A stretch of DNA of 21,872 nucleotides from CAYFJO01 sp964343305 (lineage in GTDB: Bacteria > Planctomycetota > Planctomycetia > Pirellulales > Pirellulaceae). Under the pieces are notes generated by a model. It searched no databases and was not told the DNA's origin. It worked only from the letters and a program-made list of their open reading frames with translations. Shown in pieces: positions 8,010 to 15,663 of this stretch. The first letter of the stretch is position 1. Every line of letters starts with the position of its first letter. Position numbers and translations under genes: made by a program. The stretch covers positions 1 through 21,872 of the forward strand of contig CAYFJO010000163.1 in assembly GCA_964343305.1 (NCBI GenBank), in the 5' to 3' direction.

Positions 8010-8417
8010 ATGTTCAAAACTCAGCGACAAGTTCAATGGCGTGACACCGACGCGGCCGGCATCATGCATTTTTCGGTGTTCTTCACTTACATGGAAGAAG
8101 CCGAACACGAGTTGTTGCGCAGTGTTAGTTTGACTGTCTCGATGACCGACGAGGAACAACACATTAGTTTTCCTCGCGTGTCCGCCAAATGCGACTACCT
8201 GCGGCCTGTCCGGTTTGAAGACGTGCTGGACATCGAGGTGACGGTCGCTCGTATCGGGGACAAAAGTATTACGTACGACGTTTGTTTCAAGCATAATAGC
8301 AATGAAGTCGCCAAAGGTTCGATCACGGCTGTTTGTTGTCGAGTCGATTGTCACCCGCCTCAGTCCGTTTCGATTCCCAGCGGCATCAGCGACAAGTTGA
8401 AATCCTTCCTCAAGTAG
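8010..8417 (+). CDS. Acyl-CoA thioesterase, hot-dog fold, YbgC/FadM-like
   Basis: The 135-residue protein has the usual length and N-terminal signature of 4-hydroxybenzoyl-CoA thioesterase-type enzymes: VQWRDTDAAGIMHF, followed by FFTYMEEAEHELL. By family analogy Asp14 is the catalytic acid and the following helix is the hot-dog helix. The family usually has an Asn in a 'HANY' context here; this protein reads HFSVFF and lacks that Asn, so substrate handling may differ. The reaction would be hydrolysis of an acyl- or aryl-CoA thioester in the cytoplasm; the acyl group is unknown. There is no Shine-Dalgarno sequence. The prenyltransferase-repeat gene follows 53 bases after the stop and may be co-transcribed, although a double hairpin lies between them. 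Confidence 0.88.
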   Translation: MFKTQRQVQWRDTDAAGIMHFSVFFTYMEEAEHELLRSVSLTVSMTDEEQHISFPRVSAKCDYLRPVRFEDVLDIEVTVARIGDKSITYDVCFKHNSNEVAKGSITAVCCRVDCHPPQSVSIPSGISDKLKSFLK

Positions 8418-8460
8418 GTCACGCTCTGCGTGACGCGCGCACATCACGAGGAGCGTGATG
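8418..8460. repeat. Double-hairpin element starting at the stop codon
   Basis: GTCACGC-TCT-GCGTGAC (8418-8434) begins at the first base after the thioesterase stop. It is followed by CATCACG-AGGAG-CGTGATG (8442-8460). The outer segments GTCACGCTC and GAGCGTGAT also pair with each other, apart from one G/T position. The GAGGAG at 8448-8453 lies mostly in the second loop, 17 bases before the next start codon. Confidence 0.75.
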
Positions 8461-8470
8461 GCTACGATTC

Positions 8471-9397
8471 ATGCCCGCCTATCTCGAAGAACTGACGATC
8501 CGCCTGTCCACGGGCCTCGCTGCGTTGCCTGACGATGTCCGTCAGAAGCACGCGACTTACTTAATGTCCGCTCAGCGACCCGATGGCGGTTTCGCCGGAC
8601 GTGATGGTGACAGTGATCTTTATTACACCAGCTTCGGTCTGCGAGGGATGGCCATTCTCGGCGAATTGGACGGCGGACCCGCGGAACGGGCCGCTGATTT
8701 TTTGAAAGATCGCCTCACAGGCCGCGAATCGATTGTTGATTTTTTTTCGCTGATCTACGGGGCAACACTGCTCAATGTCTCGGCCGGCATCGACATCTTT
8801 GCTGATCTGTCCACCGACTGGCGCGCGGCAATCGCGGATTTGCTGCACCAGTTGCGGCGAGATGACGGTGGTTACGCAAAAGGCCCCGAAGGCAAAGCGA
8901 GCAGCACGTATCACACGTTTCTGGTCATGCTGTGCCTGGAAATGATTGAATCGCCGGTTGTCGAGCCGGAGCGAATCATCGAGTTTTTGGAATCGCAGCG
9001 AGCCGAAGACGGTGGGTATCGCGAGATTCGTGTTCAAAAACGAGCGGGCACGAATCCGACGGCCGCGGCGATCGGCGCGCTGAAGATGCTCGACGCGATC
9101 ACGGACGACATTCGTGAAGACACGCTCGATTTTCTCTGTGAAACACAGACCGACGAAGGCGGCTTGCGTGCGAACACGCGCATTCCGATCGCCGACGTGT
9201 TGAGCACGTTCACGGGCGTGCTCACGCTGATCGACCTCGACGGGCTCCACGAAATCGATGTGCCACACGTGCAGCGATTCGTCGATTCGCTACAATTGGG
9301 CACAGGCGGGTTCCATGCAGCCGCGTGGGACCAGGCCCATGACGTTGAATACACTTTTTATGGACTCGGTTGCCTGGCGCTGCTGGCGCAGAAATAG
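8471..9397 (+). CDS. Prenyltransferase/squalene-oxidase repeat protein (alpha-barrel, RabGGTase beta-like)
   Basis: The 308-residue protein has five repeats of the type Q-x(3)-GG-F/Y: SAQRPDGGFAG, QLRRDDGGYAK, SQRAEDGGYRE, TQTDEGGLRAN and LQLGTGGFHAA. Each is followed by a helix pair, the layout of protein prenyltransferase beta subunits and terpene cyclases. Prenyltransferases bind zinc through an Asp, a Cys two residues on and a later His. Here the matching places read IADVLST and DVEYTFYG: the Asp remains, the Cys is Leu and the His is Tyr. No DxDD or DCTAE cyclase motif is visible. It may therefore be a non-catalytic or differently acting barrel. The start at 8471 is fixed by an in-frame stop at 8456-8458. 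There is no signal peptide. Confidence 0.85.
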   Translation: MPAYLEELTIRLSTGLAALPDDVRQKHATYLMSAQRPDGGFAGRDGDSDLYYTSFGLRGMAILGELDGGPAERAADFLKDRLTGRESIVDFFSLIYGATLLNVSAGIDIFADLSTDWRAAIADLLHQLRRDDGGYAKGPEGKASSTYHTFLVMLCLEMIESPVVEPERIIEFLESQRAEDGGYREIRVQKRAGTNPTAAAIGALKMLDAITDDIREDTLDFLCETQTDEGGLRANTRIPIADVLSTFTGVLTLIDLDGLHEIDVPHVQRFVDSLQLGTGGFHAAAWDQAHDVEYTFYGLGCLALLAQK

Positions 9398-9515
9398 CAA
9401 ATCACAAATGACAAATCCCAAACAAATTTCAAGCTCCAAGTGCAAAACAACTTATGCACAAAGCTTTTGGGTATTTGAATTTTGAATTTGTTTGTAATTT
9501 GTTTTTTGTGATTTG
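9398..9515. repeat. Long A/T-rich imperfect inverted repeat
   Basis: The region from 9398 pairs with the region ending at 9515: CAAATCACAAA (9398-9408) matches the inverse of the right end, and the similarity continues through ACAAATCCCAAACAAATT with a few mismatches for about 40 bases per arm. It fills nearly the whole gap between the stop at 9397 and the ATP-binding gene at 9530. Its base composition differs sharply from the G+C-richer genes around it. Confidence 0.7.
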
Positions 9516-9529
9516 TAAGTTAGAAAAAG

Positions 9530-10198
9530 ATGGCGGATCTCCAAGTTAAAGACGTTGGCAAGGAATTCCCCACGCGGGGCGAACCGTTGGTGATTCTAAA
9601 AGGCGCCTCGCTGGAACTCTCGTCCGGTGAAAACGTCGCGATCATTGGCCCCAGTGGCTCAGGCAAGAGCACCCTGCTGCATATCATCGGCACGCTGGAC
9701 GAACCGACTTCTGGCTCCGTTACTCTCGGTGGCGATAACCCATTTGAATTGGACGAGCCTCGACTGGCGGCGTTTCGCAACAAAAACATCGGTTTCGTTT
9801 TCCAGGAACATCACCTGTTGCCCCAGCTTTCGGTTTTGGAAAACGTCCTGATCCCCGCCGTGGCAAATGGTCGTGCGAGCAGCGAGACAAGCGATCGTGC
9901 CCGTGACTTGATCGAACGAGTTGGCTTGTCCGACCGCGTGGACCATCGACCCGCGGAACTCTCCGGCGGCGAGCGACAACGGGTTGCGATTGCACGGGCC
10001 TTGGTCTTGAATCCGCGATTGCTGCTTGCCGATGAACCAACGGGCAACTTGGACCGCACCAACGCGATGTCGGTCGGAAAGTTGTTGTTGGATTTGCAAC
10101 AACAAGAGAAGACCATGATGATCGTCGTCACACACAGCGCGGAACTTGCGACGTTGATGCAAAAACAAATGGAACTCGATGACGGACAGTTGAAATAG
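9530..10198 (+). CDS. ABC transporter ATP-binding protein, LolD/MacB type
   Basis: This 222-residue ATPase carries all ABC motifs: Walker A GPSGSGKST (about 40-48), Q-loop FQEHHLLPQ, signature LSGGERQRVAIARAL (about 144-158), Walker B LLLADEP (about 162-168) with the downstream TGNLD, and the H-loop His in VVTHS. Length and sequence fit the LolD/MacB/FtsE branch, which powers FtsX-like permeases that move lipoproteins, peptides or other envelope substrates by mechanical transmission. The stop codon shares one base with the GTG start of the large permease gene (TAGTG), so the two are translationally coupled and form one complex. It starts 14 bases after an A/T-rich inverted repeat; only AGAAAAAG stands in for a ribosome binding site. 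Confidence 0.95.
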   Translation: MADLQVKDVGKEFPTRGEPLVILKGASLELSSGENVAIIGPSGSGKSTLLHIIGTLDEPTSGSVTLGGDNPFELDEPRLAAFRNKNIGFVFQEHHLLPQLSVLENVLIPAVANGRASSETSDRARDLIERVGLSDRVDHRPAELSGGERQRVAIARALVLNPRLLLADEPTGNLDRTNAMSVGKLLLDLQQQEKTMMIVVTHSAELATLMQKQMELDDGQLK

Positions 10199-13100
10199 TG
10201 TCGTCCTGGAAGTTTATCTGGCGAAGTCTGAAGCACCATTGGCGAATTAATTTAGCCGTGGGCCTGGGCGTCATGGCAGCGACCGCGGTATTGACCGGCG
10301 CTTTGTTGGTCGGCGACAGCGTTCGGGGCAGCTTGCTCGGACTGACACTCGATCGTCTCGGCAAAATCGACGAAATGTTGATCGGCGACCGGTTCTTTCG
10401 CGTCGAGTTAGCCGATGAGTTGTCCCGGGCCGAAGGATTTGGCGAACATTTTTCGGCAGCAGTCCCGGCAATCGTTTTTCCCAGCGGCACGGTCGAGCAC
10501 AAAACTGACAAAGGAACGAATCGCGCCGCCCAAGTTTTGATCTTTGGCAGCGGCGAAGATCTCTGGCAATTGTCGAGCCAAGGTGTTCAACCCAAAAAGA
10601 TTCCCCAGCGCGGTGAAATTGTGCTGAATGAGCCGTTGGCCGCGGACCTCGGCGTCACCACACTCGACGGCGACGACCCGCCAGTCGTGACGCTTCGAAT
10701 TCCACAGGACGAAGCGTTGGCCGCGGATTTTTCCGTCGGCAAGAAAGAAGGATTGGTCGCCAGTGTCACTGAATTGAAGGTTGTCGCCATCATTCCCGCC
10801 AAGAGTTTGGGCCGTTTCAGCTTGCGCGCCAGTCAAAGCGTCCCACGCAACGCCTATGTTTCGACAGACACGATTCAGCGAGCGATCGAACAGTACGACA
10901 AAGTCAACGCCATTTTTGTTTCCGGCAAGTCAAACAGTTCGTGGCAAGATTCGGCGCCGAGCGAAGCACTGGCCAAATTGTTTCAGCCGAAGTTCGAAGA
11001 TTACGGTTTCGTCATGAAACGCGCCGAACTCAAGTTTGGTATTGGCGACGACCAACCAGAGGAGACAATCTTCGACTATTTCAGTTTCTCGACTGACCGG
11101 ATGGTTTTGGACGACGATGCCGCAACGGCCGCCGAGCACGCGTTCAAGACGAATCTTGGTCAGCCGATGTTCACCTATCTGGCCAACTCGATCGGTAAAG
11201 GAGAGCCGCCCGCAGAAGGCGAAGACGACAACGGGATTCCCTGGTCGATGGTGACGGCCGTTGATTTTTCGCCTCAGTTTGCTCCGACATCGTTGGAGAC
11301 CGGTAAACCGATCGAACCGTTGGAAGACGACGAAGTCGTTCTGAATCAATGGTCCGCGGAAGATTTGAAAGCCGAGATTGGCGACAAAATCTACGTGAAG
11401 TATTTCGAGCCGGAAACGAGTCACGGCGAAGAAGTCACGCGCGTCGCGCGATTCGTCGTGAAAGATGTTGTCGGGCTGACCGAGCCGGTTCGCGAATTTG
11501 ATCGACTTGGTCGGCGATCGTTCAAAGAAAAGCCAACGCTTGCCAATGACCCCGATCTAACGCCTTTCGTGCCTGGAGTGACCGACCAAAAGTCGATTGA
11601 AGACTGGAACTTGCCCTTTCCCACGGGCACCATCAGCGGTAAAGACGACAACTATTGGAAGCGTCATCGCACTACCCCGAAGGCGTTCATTTCACTAACG
11701 CGCGGCCGCGAGTTGTGGCAAAGTCGCTTTGGTGAAACGACAACGTATCGAATTCCGGCCGAGGGGACGACGGCCGACGAATTGAAAGCCGCGTTCCTCG
11801 CGCAAGCCAGCCGTGACGGCGTTCGGTTTGGCCTTGAGTTTACTCCGATCAAACGCAATAACGTGGCCGCGTCGTCGGGCACGACGCCTTTCGACGGTTT
11901 GTTCTTGGGATTGAGTTTTTTCATCATCGTCGCCGCGCTGTTACTCGTGTCGCTGTTGTTTCGTTTGGGAGTCGAACAACGGGCGAATGAACTTGGCATT
12001 TTGCTGGCGGTTGGTCTGATGCGAAAACTATCGACGCGGTTGCTTGTCGCCGAAGGGGCTATCGTGGCGGCGATCGGTGGGTTGGTTGGCGTCGTCGTGG
12101 GAGTTGGCTACGCATGGCTGATGCTAAAAGGGCTGACGACGATCTGGGTCGGCGCGATCTTAACACCGTTCTTGGAATACCATTGGACAACAAAGAGCCT
12201 TTTGATCGGATATTTCAGCGGCGTGCTCGTTTCGATGTTGACGATCGCCTGGAGCATCCGCCAAACGAAGCAAGTTTCGATTCGGCAATTGATGCTCGGA
12301 CAAGCGTCGGAGAGCGGCGATTCGGTCGAGTCTCAGGGACGTTGGCCCGGGCGGATTGGCTGCTATCTGTTGATCATCGCCGCGGTGCTGGTTGGTGTCG
12401 CGACGCAATTGGGCGGCGAAGCCCAAGCGGGAGCCTTCGTTGGCGGTGGGATGATGCTGTTGTCCGGATTGCTGGTGTTTACTTGGCTTTACCTGCGTCA
12501 CGGCAGCCGGAAAGCTCAGGGCAGCAACCTTGGACTCGTTCGGCTGGCGACACGCAACGCGGGCCGCAATCCGACTCGCAGCACGATCACGATCGGCCTG
12601 GTGGCGTTCGCAAGTTTCCTGATCGCGGCGATGAGTTGTTTTCGCCTGGCGCCGACCGAACAAGGCACCGGCGGATACGGTTTGATCGCGCAAAGCAGCC
12701 GGCCGATTTTCGCGGATCTCAACACCCGACAAGGTAAAGAGGAAATGCTCGGCGACGCGGCGGACGACTTGCATGGAATGGACGTGGTGTCAATGCGATT
12801 GCGTCCGGGCGACGATGCGAGTTGCAACAATCTCTACCAGTCGAGCCAGCCACGAATGTTAGGCGTTAAATCAAAAGGATTAGGCGAGTTTTCTTTTAGC
12901 GCGTACGCCGACCATCCAAGTGGCCGGAACTTAAAGGGACACGGCTCGTGGCGAACTCTCGACCGAAAGTGGATGGAAATTCCCGAAGACGTAATCCCGG
13001 TCGTAATCGATAAAAACACGGCAATGTACAGTTTGAAGTTGTACTTCGGCATCGGACAGGAATTCGAGCGCGAGTACGACGGGCAGAAGATCAAGTTTCG

Positions 13101-13698
13101 CGTTGTTGGGTTGTTGGAAAACAGCGTGCTACAAGGCAGCCTGATCATTCACGAAGATGATTTTAGAGAACTCTTTCCACAGATCAGCGGCTATCGGTTT
13201 TTTCTGCTGAGCGGCTCCGAAAGGACGTTGCCGATTTTAGAGGAAAAGCTTGGGGATCAAGGGTTCGATGCCCAGTTGTCCGTCAAAGTGCTCGAGCAAT
13301 TGTTTGCCGTGCAGAACACGTATTTGAGCACGTTTCAAAGTCTCGGAGCGTTGGGTTTGTTGCTGGGAACGATTGGCTTGGCGACGGTGCAACTGCGCAG
13401 CGTGCTCGAACGGCGGAAGGAATTGGCGTTGATGCGAGCGTCGGGTTTTGCTCGTGGGCGTTTGGCCAAGATGGTGGTGATCGAGAATGGGCTGTTGCTG
13501 TTTGGCGGTTTGTTCACAGGAATCGTGGCCGCCTTGTTGGCCGTGTTGCCGCACATGGTGTTTGGTGCCGCGTCAGTGCCGTTTACTGAGTTGGCCGTGA
13601 TGCTCAGTCTTGTTTTGATTGTCGGATTCTTGTCAGGATTCGCCGCGGTTCGCGCGACACTGAACGCTCCGTTGTTGTCCGCGTTGCGCGGGAATTAA
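10198..13698 (+). CDS. Large FtsX-like ABC transporter permease
   Basis: The 1166-residue protein starts at a GTG that overlaps the ATPase stop by one base. One membrane helix (about 18-40) is followed by a very large soluble domain (about 45-560), presumably periplasmic. Helices follow at about 567-590, 612-642 and 670-690, at 718-740 and 742-766, and at 795-812. After a second soluble domain (about 815-1040) a last FtsX triplet lies at about 1047-1067, 1097-1122 and 1127-1150. This is the ten-helix, two-FtsX-domain layout, much longer than the 400-residue LolC/E type. The short conserved stretch RRKELALMRASGF before the penultimate helix is typical of FtsX domains. Its substrate is unknown, and no MacA-like adaptor is adjacent. 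Confidence 0.92.
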   Translation: MSSWKFIWRSLKHHWRINLAVGLGVMAATAVLTGALLVGDSVRGSLLGLTLDRLGKIDEMLIGDRFFRVELADELSRAEGFGEHFSAAVPAIVFPSGTVEHKTDKGTNRAAQVLIFGSGEDLWQLSSQGVQPKKIPQRGEIVLNEPLAADLGVTTLDGDDPPVVTLRIPQDEALAADFSVGKKEGLVASVTELKVVAIIPAKSLGRFSLRASQSVPRNAYVSTDTIQRAIEQYDKVNAIFVSGKSNSSWQDSAPSEALAKLFQPKFEDYGFVMKRAELKFGIGDDQPEETIFDYFSFSTDRMVLDDDAATAAEHAFKTNLGQPMFTYLANSIGKGEPPAEGEDDNGIPWSMVTAVDFSPQFAPTSLETGKPIEPLEDDEVVLNQWSAEDLKAEIGDKIYVKYFEPETSHGEEVTRVARFVVKDVVGLTEPVREFDRLGRRSFKEKPTLANDPDLTPFVPGVTDQKSIEDWNLPFPTGTISGKDDNYWKRHRTTPKAFISLTRGRELWQSRFGETTTYRIPAEGTTADELKAAFLAQASRDGVRFGLEFTPIKRNNVAASSGTTPFDGLFLGLSFFIIVAALLLVSLLFRLGVEQRANELGILLAVGLMRKLSTRLLVAEGAIVAAIGGLVGVVVGVGYAWLMLKGLTTIWVGAILTPFLEYHWTTKSLLIGYFSGVLVSMLTIAWSIRQTKQVSIRQLMLGQASESGDSVESQGRWPGRIGCYLLIIAAVLVGVATQLGGEAQAGAFVGGGMMLLSGLLVFTWLYLRHGSRKAQGSNLGLVRLATRNAGRNPTRSTITIGLVAFASFLIAAMSCFRLAPTEQGTGGYGLIAQSSRPIFADLNTRQGKEEMLGDAADDLHGMDVVSMRLRPGDDASCNNLYQSSQPRMLGVKSKGLGEFSFSAYADHPSGRNLKGHGSWRTLDRKWMEIPEDVIPVVIDKNTAMYSLKLYFGIGQEFEREYDGQKIKFRVVGLLENSVLQGSLIIHEDDFRELFPQISGYRFFLLSGSERTLPILEEKLGDQGFDAQLSVKVLEQLFAVQNTYLSTFQSLGALGLLLGTIGLATVQLRSVLERRKELALMRASGFARGRLAKMVVIENGLLLFGGLFTGIVAALLAVLPHMVFGAASVPFTELAVMLSLVLIVGFLSGFAAVRATLNAPLLSALRGN

Positions 13699-13701
13699 AG
13701 A

Positions 13702-13758
13702 CTCTGCGTCCTCTGCGCCTCCGCGTTTCTAAAACGCAGAGGCGCAAAGAACGCGGAG
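13702..13758 (+). repeat. 27-base-arm hairpin that contains the PIG-L ribosome binding site
   Basis: The left arm 13702-13728 pairs with 13732-13758 at 23 of 27 positions around a 3-base loop. Each arm contains repeated CTCTGCG-like words. It starts 3 bases after the permease stop. The last four bases of the right arm are GGAG (13755-13758), 7 bases before the ATG at 13766, so the ribosome binding site would be base-paired when the hairpin is folded. Confidence 0.8.
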
Positions 13759-13765
13759 AATGAGA

Positions 13766-14539
13766 ATGAAAACTGCTTTTGCCATTGCTGCCCATCCTGA
13801 TGACATCGAGTTCTTCATGTCGGGGACGCTGATTTTGTTGAAGGATGCAGGATACGAAATCCACTATATGAACGTCGCCAACGGTTGTTGCGGCACGACT
13901 CAGTACGACGTCGAAACCATCGCACGTATGCGGCGCGGCGAGGCGATGAATGCGGCGAAATTGATTGGTGCGGTGTTTCACGACAGCATCTGTGACGATC
14001 TGGCGATATTCTATGACAAACCGACGTTGGCCAAAGTTGCTTCGGTGATGCGCGACGTCGCACCGGAAATCGTTTTGACCCACGCACCCAGTGATTATAT
14101 GGAAGACCACATGAACGTTTGCCGGCTGGCCGTGACGGGTGCGTTTTCGCGTGGAATGCCGAACTTTCCAGTCGATCCGCCCCGCGATCCGATCGATGGC
14201 AACGTGACGGTGTACCATGCTCAGCCGTATTCGCACCACGCGCCGCTTCGCGAACCAGTCCAGCCCGATTTGTTCGTCGACGTGACCGACGTGGTTGAAA
14301 AGAAAGTCGAGATGTTGGCGTGTCACGTCAGCCAAAAACAATGGCTCGACGAAAGCCAGGGACACGATTCGTATTTGGAAACGTTACGCCAACTCGATCG
14401 CCAGTGCGGTCAGATGTCCGGCAAGTTTGAGTTTGCGGAAGGTTGGCGGCGGCACTTGCATCTCGGTTTCTGCGGGCCGGATGACGATCCGCTGAGCGAT
14501 GCGGTGGCGTCGCGCGTGTTGCGGAATCCTGCGGCTTGA
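13766..14539 (+). CDS. PIG-L/LmbE family deacetylase
   Basis: The 257-residue product begins MKTAFAIAAHPDDIEF; HPDD is the zinc and catalytic motif of the family, with His10, Asp12 and Asp13. The second zinc-binding part is DYMEDHMN (about 108-115), matching the usual D-x-x-x-D-H. Family members remove N-acetyl groups from GlcNAc-containing lipids or thiol precursors such as those of mycothiol and bacillithiol. No glycosyltransferase or ligase neighbour points to one substrate. Two in-frame ATGs compete, at 13760 and 13766; the second is preferred because GGAG (13755-13758) is 7 bases from it and only 1 base from the first. There is no signal peptide, so it should be cytoplasmic. Confidence 0.9.
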   Translation: MKTAFAIAAHPDDIEFFMSGTLILLKDAGYEIHYMNVANGCCGTTQYDVETIARMRRGEAMNAAKLIGAVFHDSICDDLAIFYDKPTLAKVASVMRDVAPEIVLTHAPSDYMEDHMNVCRLAVTGAFSRGMPNFPVDPPRDPIDGNVTVYHAQPYSHHAPLREPVQPDLFVDVTDVVEKKVEMLACHVSQKQWLDESQGHDSYLETLRQLDRQCGQMSGKFEFAEGWRRHLHLGFCGPDDDPLSDAVASRVLRNPAA

Positions 14540-14608
14540 GCCCCGTGCATGCTTGGCGCGGAGTTGCTACACTGCACACACAATCATCAACACACGGGAG
14601 TTTCCTTC

Positions 14609-15151
14609 ATGAAATTTGTTCTTGTTTTGCTGGGCATTGCTTTGACGGTCGCTTGCTGGGGGTCATATGGTTCGGTCTTGCACAAGGGACAACACGCGCT
14701 GGACAACGACCGCCTCAAACCGTTGATTTGCGTCGGCTTGGCCTATCTTATCGTGGCCATCATCGTGCCTGTCGTCTACCTGACGCTCGAAGGCACCTTG
14801 ACCAGCGGTTGGACGATGAAAGGGATTAGTTGGAGTATGTTTGCCGGAACTGCCGGAGCGCTTGGGGCGCTGGGTATCATCATCGCGCTGACCAGCGGTG
14901 GCAATCCGATCTATGTCATGGCATTGGTCTTTGGTTGTGCGCCGGTCATCAACGTGTTCGTGTCGATGTATTTTCAAAAGATCCCAATGAAGGACATCAG
15001 CCCGATTTTCTATGCCGGCATGATCCTGGTCGCGGTCGGCGCGGCGACGGTGCTGTTGTTTCAGCCCAGAAAACAGCCGCCCGCGCACGATGACAAACCC
15101 GCGGCGCAAGAAAAAGTCGTCGACGAAAACGGCAACGAAGAAACGGCTTAA
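14609..15151 (+). CDS. Small multi-pass membrane protein, possibly EamA/DMT-like
   Basis: The 180-residue product has five hydrophobic segments: about 1-22, 34-57, 70-95, 99-120 and 127-148, then a charged C-terminal tail of about 30 residues rich in Lys, Glu and Pro. The first helix contains CWGSYGSVLHKGQ, which resembles the start of EamA/drug-metabolite-type transporters, and the length is close to half of a ten-helix member, which might act as a dimer. The start at 14609 is chosen because GGGAG (14596-14600) is 8 bases upstream; an in-frame ATG at 14549 has no such site and would add a polar extension. Substrate unknown. It precedes cdd by 36 bases. Confidence 0.75.
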   Translation: MKFVLVLLGIALTVACWGSYGSVLHKGQHALDNDRLKPLICVGLAYLIVAIIVPVVYLTLEGTLTSGWTMKGISWSMFAGTAGALGALGIIIALTSGGNPIYVMALVFGCAPVINVFVSMYFQKIPMKDISPIFYAGMILVAVGAATVLLFQPRKQPPAHDDKPAAQEKVVDENGNEETA

Positions 15152-15159
15152 TAGTGTTA

Positions 15160-15178
15160 GACGGATTGGCAATCCGTC
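15160..15178. repeat. Perfect short palindrome before cdd
   Basis: GACGGATTG-G-CAATCCGTC is a perfect dyad with 9-base arms and a single central base. It begins 8 bases after the stop at 15151 and ends 9 bases before the cdd ATG, leaving no room for a normal ribosome binding site outside it. Confidence 0.75.
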
Positions 15179-15187
15179 CTACTGAAC

Positions 15188-15574
15188 ATGCAACGAAGCG
15201 AACTCATCGCGAAGGCAAAAGAGGTTCGGAGCCGTGCTTACGCTCCGTACTCGGACTTTCAAGTCGGCGCGGCGGTGTTGACGGCGTCAGGGGAAGTTTT
15301 CATCGGCTGTAACGTCGAAAACGCATCCTATGGACTGGCAATCTGTGCCGAACGCGTGGCGTTGTCGTCGGCCGTGGCGGCTGGATTTCGGTCCTTTCAA
15401 GAGATCGCCATCGTCACCAGCGGCGGCCACGCACCCTGCGGAGCTTGCCGTCAGTTTATGGCGGAATTCGGAACGGACTTGAAGGTTGTGCTCGTCAATG
15501 CGGACGACGACCAGATTCGAGATACGCTACTTGGCACTCTCTTACCAGACACTTTTCACGGTCCAGTTGTTTAA
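15188..15574 (+). CDS. cdd: Cytidine deaminase
   Basis: The 128-residue enzyme hydrolyses cytidine and deoxycytidine to uridine and deoxyuridine, releasing ammonia. The zinc site is complete: Cys53 and Glu55 in ICAERVAL, where Glu is the proton shuttle, and Cys84 and Cys87 in PCGACRQ. The substrate-binding stretch GCNVENASYG precedes it. The length fits the short homotetrameric class, as in Bacillus, rather than the double-domain E. coli type. The start has no Shine-Dalgarno sequence; a perfect palindrome ends 9 bases upstream. It faces the nucleoside transporter gene, and the two ends are separated by a repeat that can act as a terminator for both. With nupC and upp it forms a pyrimidine salvage group. 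Confidence 0.95.
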   Translation: MQRSELIAKAKEVRSRAYAPYSDFQVGAAVLTASGEVFIGCNVENASYGLAICAERVALSSAVAAGFRSFQEIAIVTSGGHAPCGACRQFMAEFGTDLKVVLVNADDDQIRDTLLGTLLPDTFHGPVV

Positions 15575-15592
15575 TAACGGCGCGGTCCAAAA

Positions 15593-15662
15593 AGGCCGGA
15601 ACAAGCTTGCGCTGTTCCGGCGAATTGCCGATGCCGGAACTGCTCAGAGCTTGTTCCGGCCT
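15593..15662. repeat. Double-hairpin element between convergent cdd and nupC; probable two-way terminator
   Basis: The outer arms 15593-15607 and 15648-15662 are a perfect 15-base inverse pair (AGGCCGGAACAAGCT). Inside, two hairpins can form instead: GCCGGAACA with TGTTCCGGC (15595-15621), and GCCGGAAC with GTTCCGGC (15633-15660). It begins 18 bases after the cdd stop and ends one base before the nupC stop codon, so it can fold at the 3' end of both transcripts. There is no T-tract. Confidence 0.75.
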
Positions 15663-15663
15663 A

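Noticed and set aside
13604..14365. Minus-strand open frame of 253 codons over the PIG-L gene
   Set aside because: It is antisense to a gene with an intact HPDD zinc motif and a placed ribosome binding site; its product is Arg/His-rich shadow sequence.
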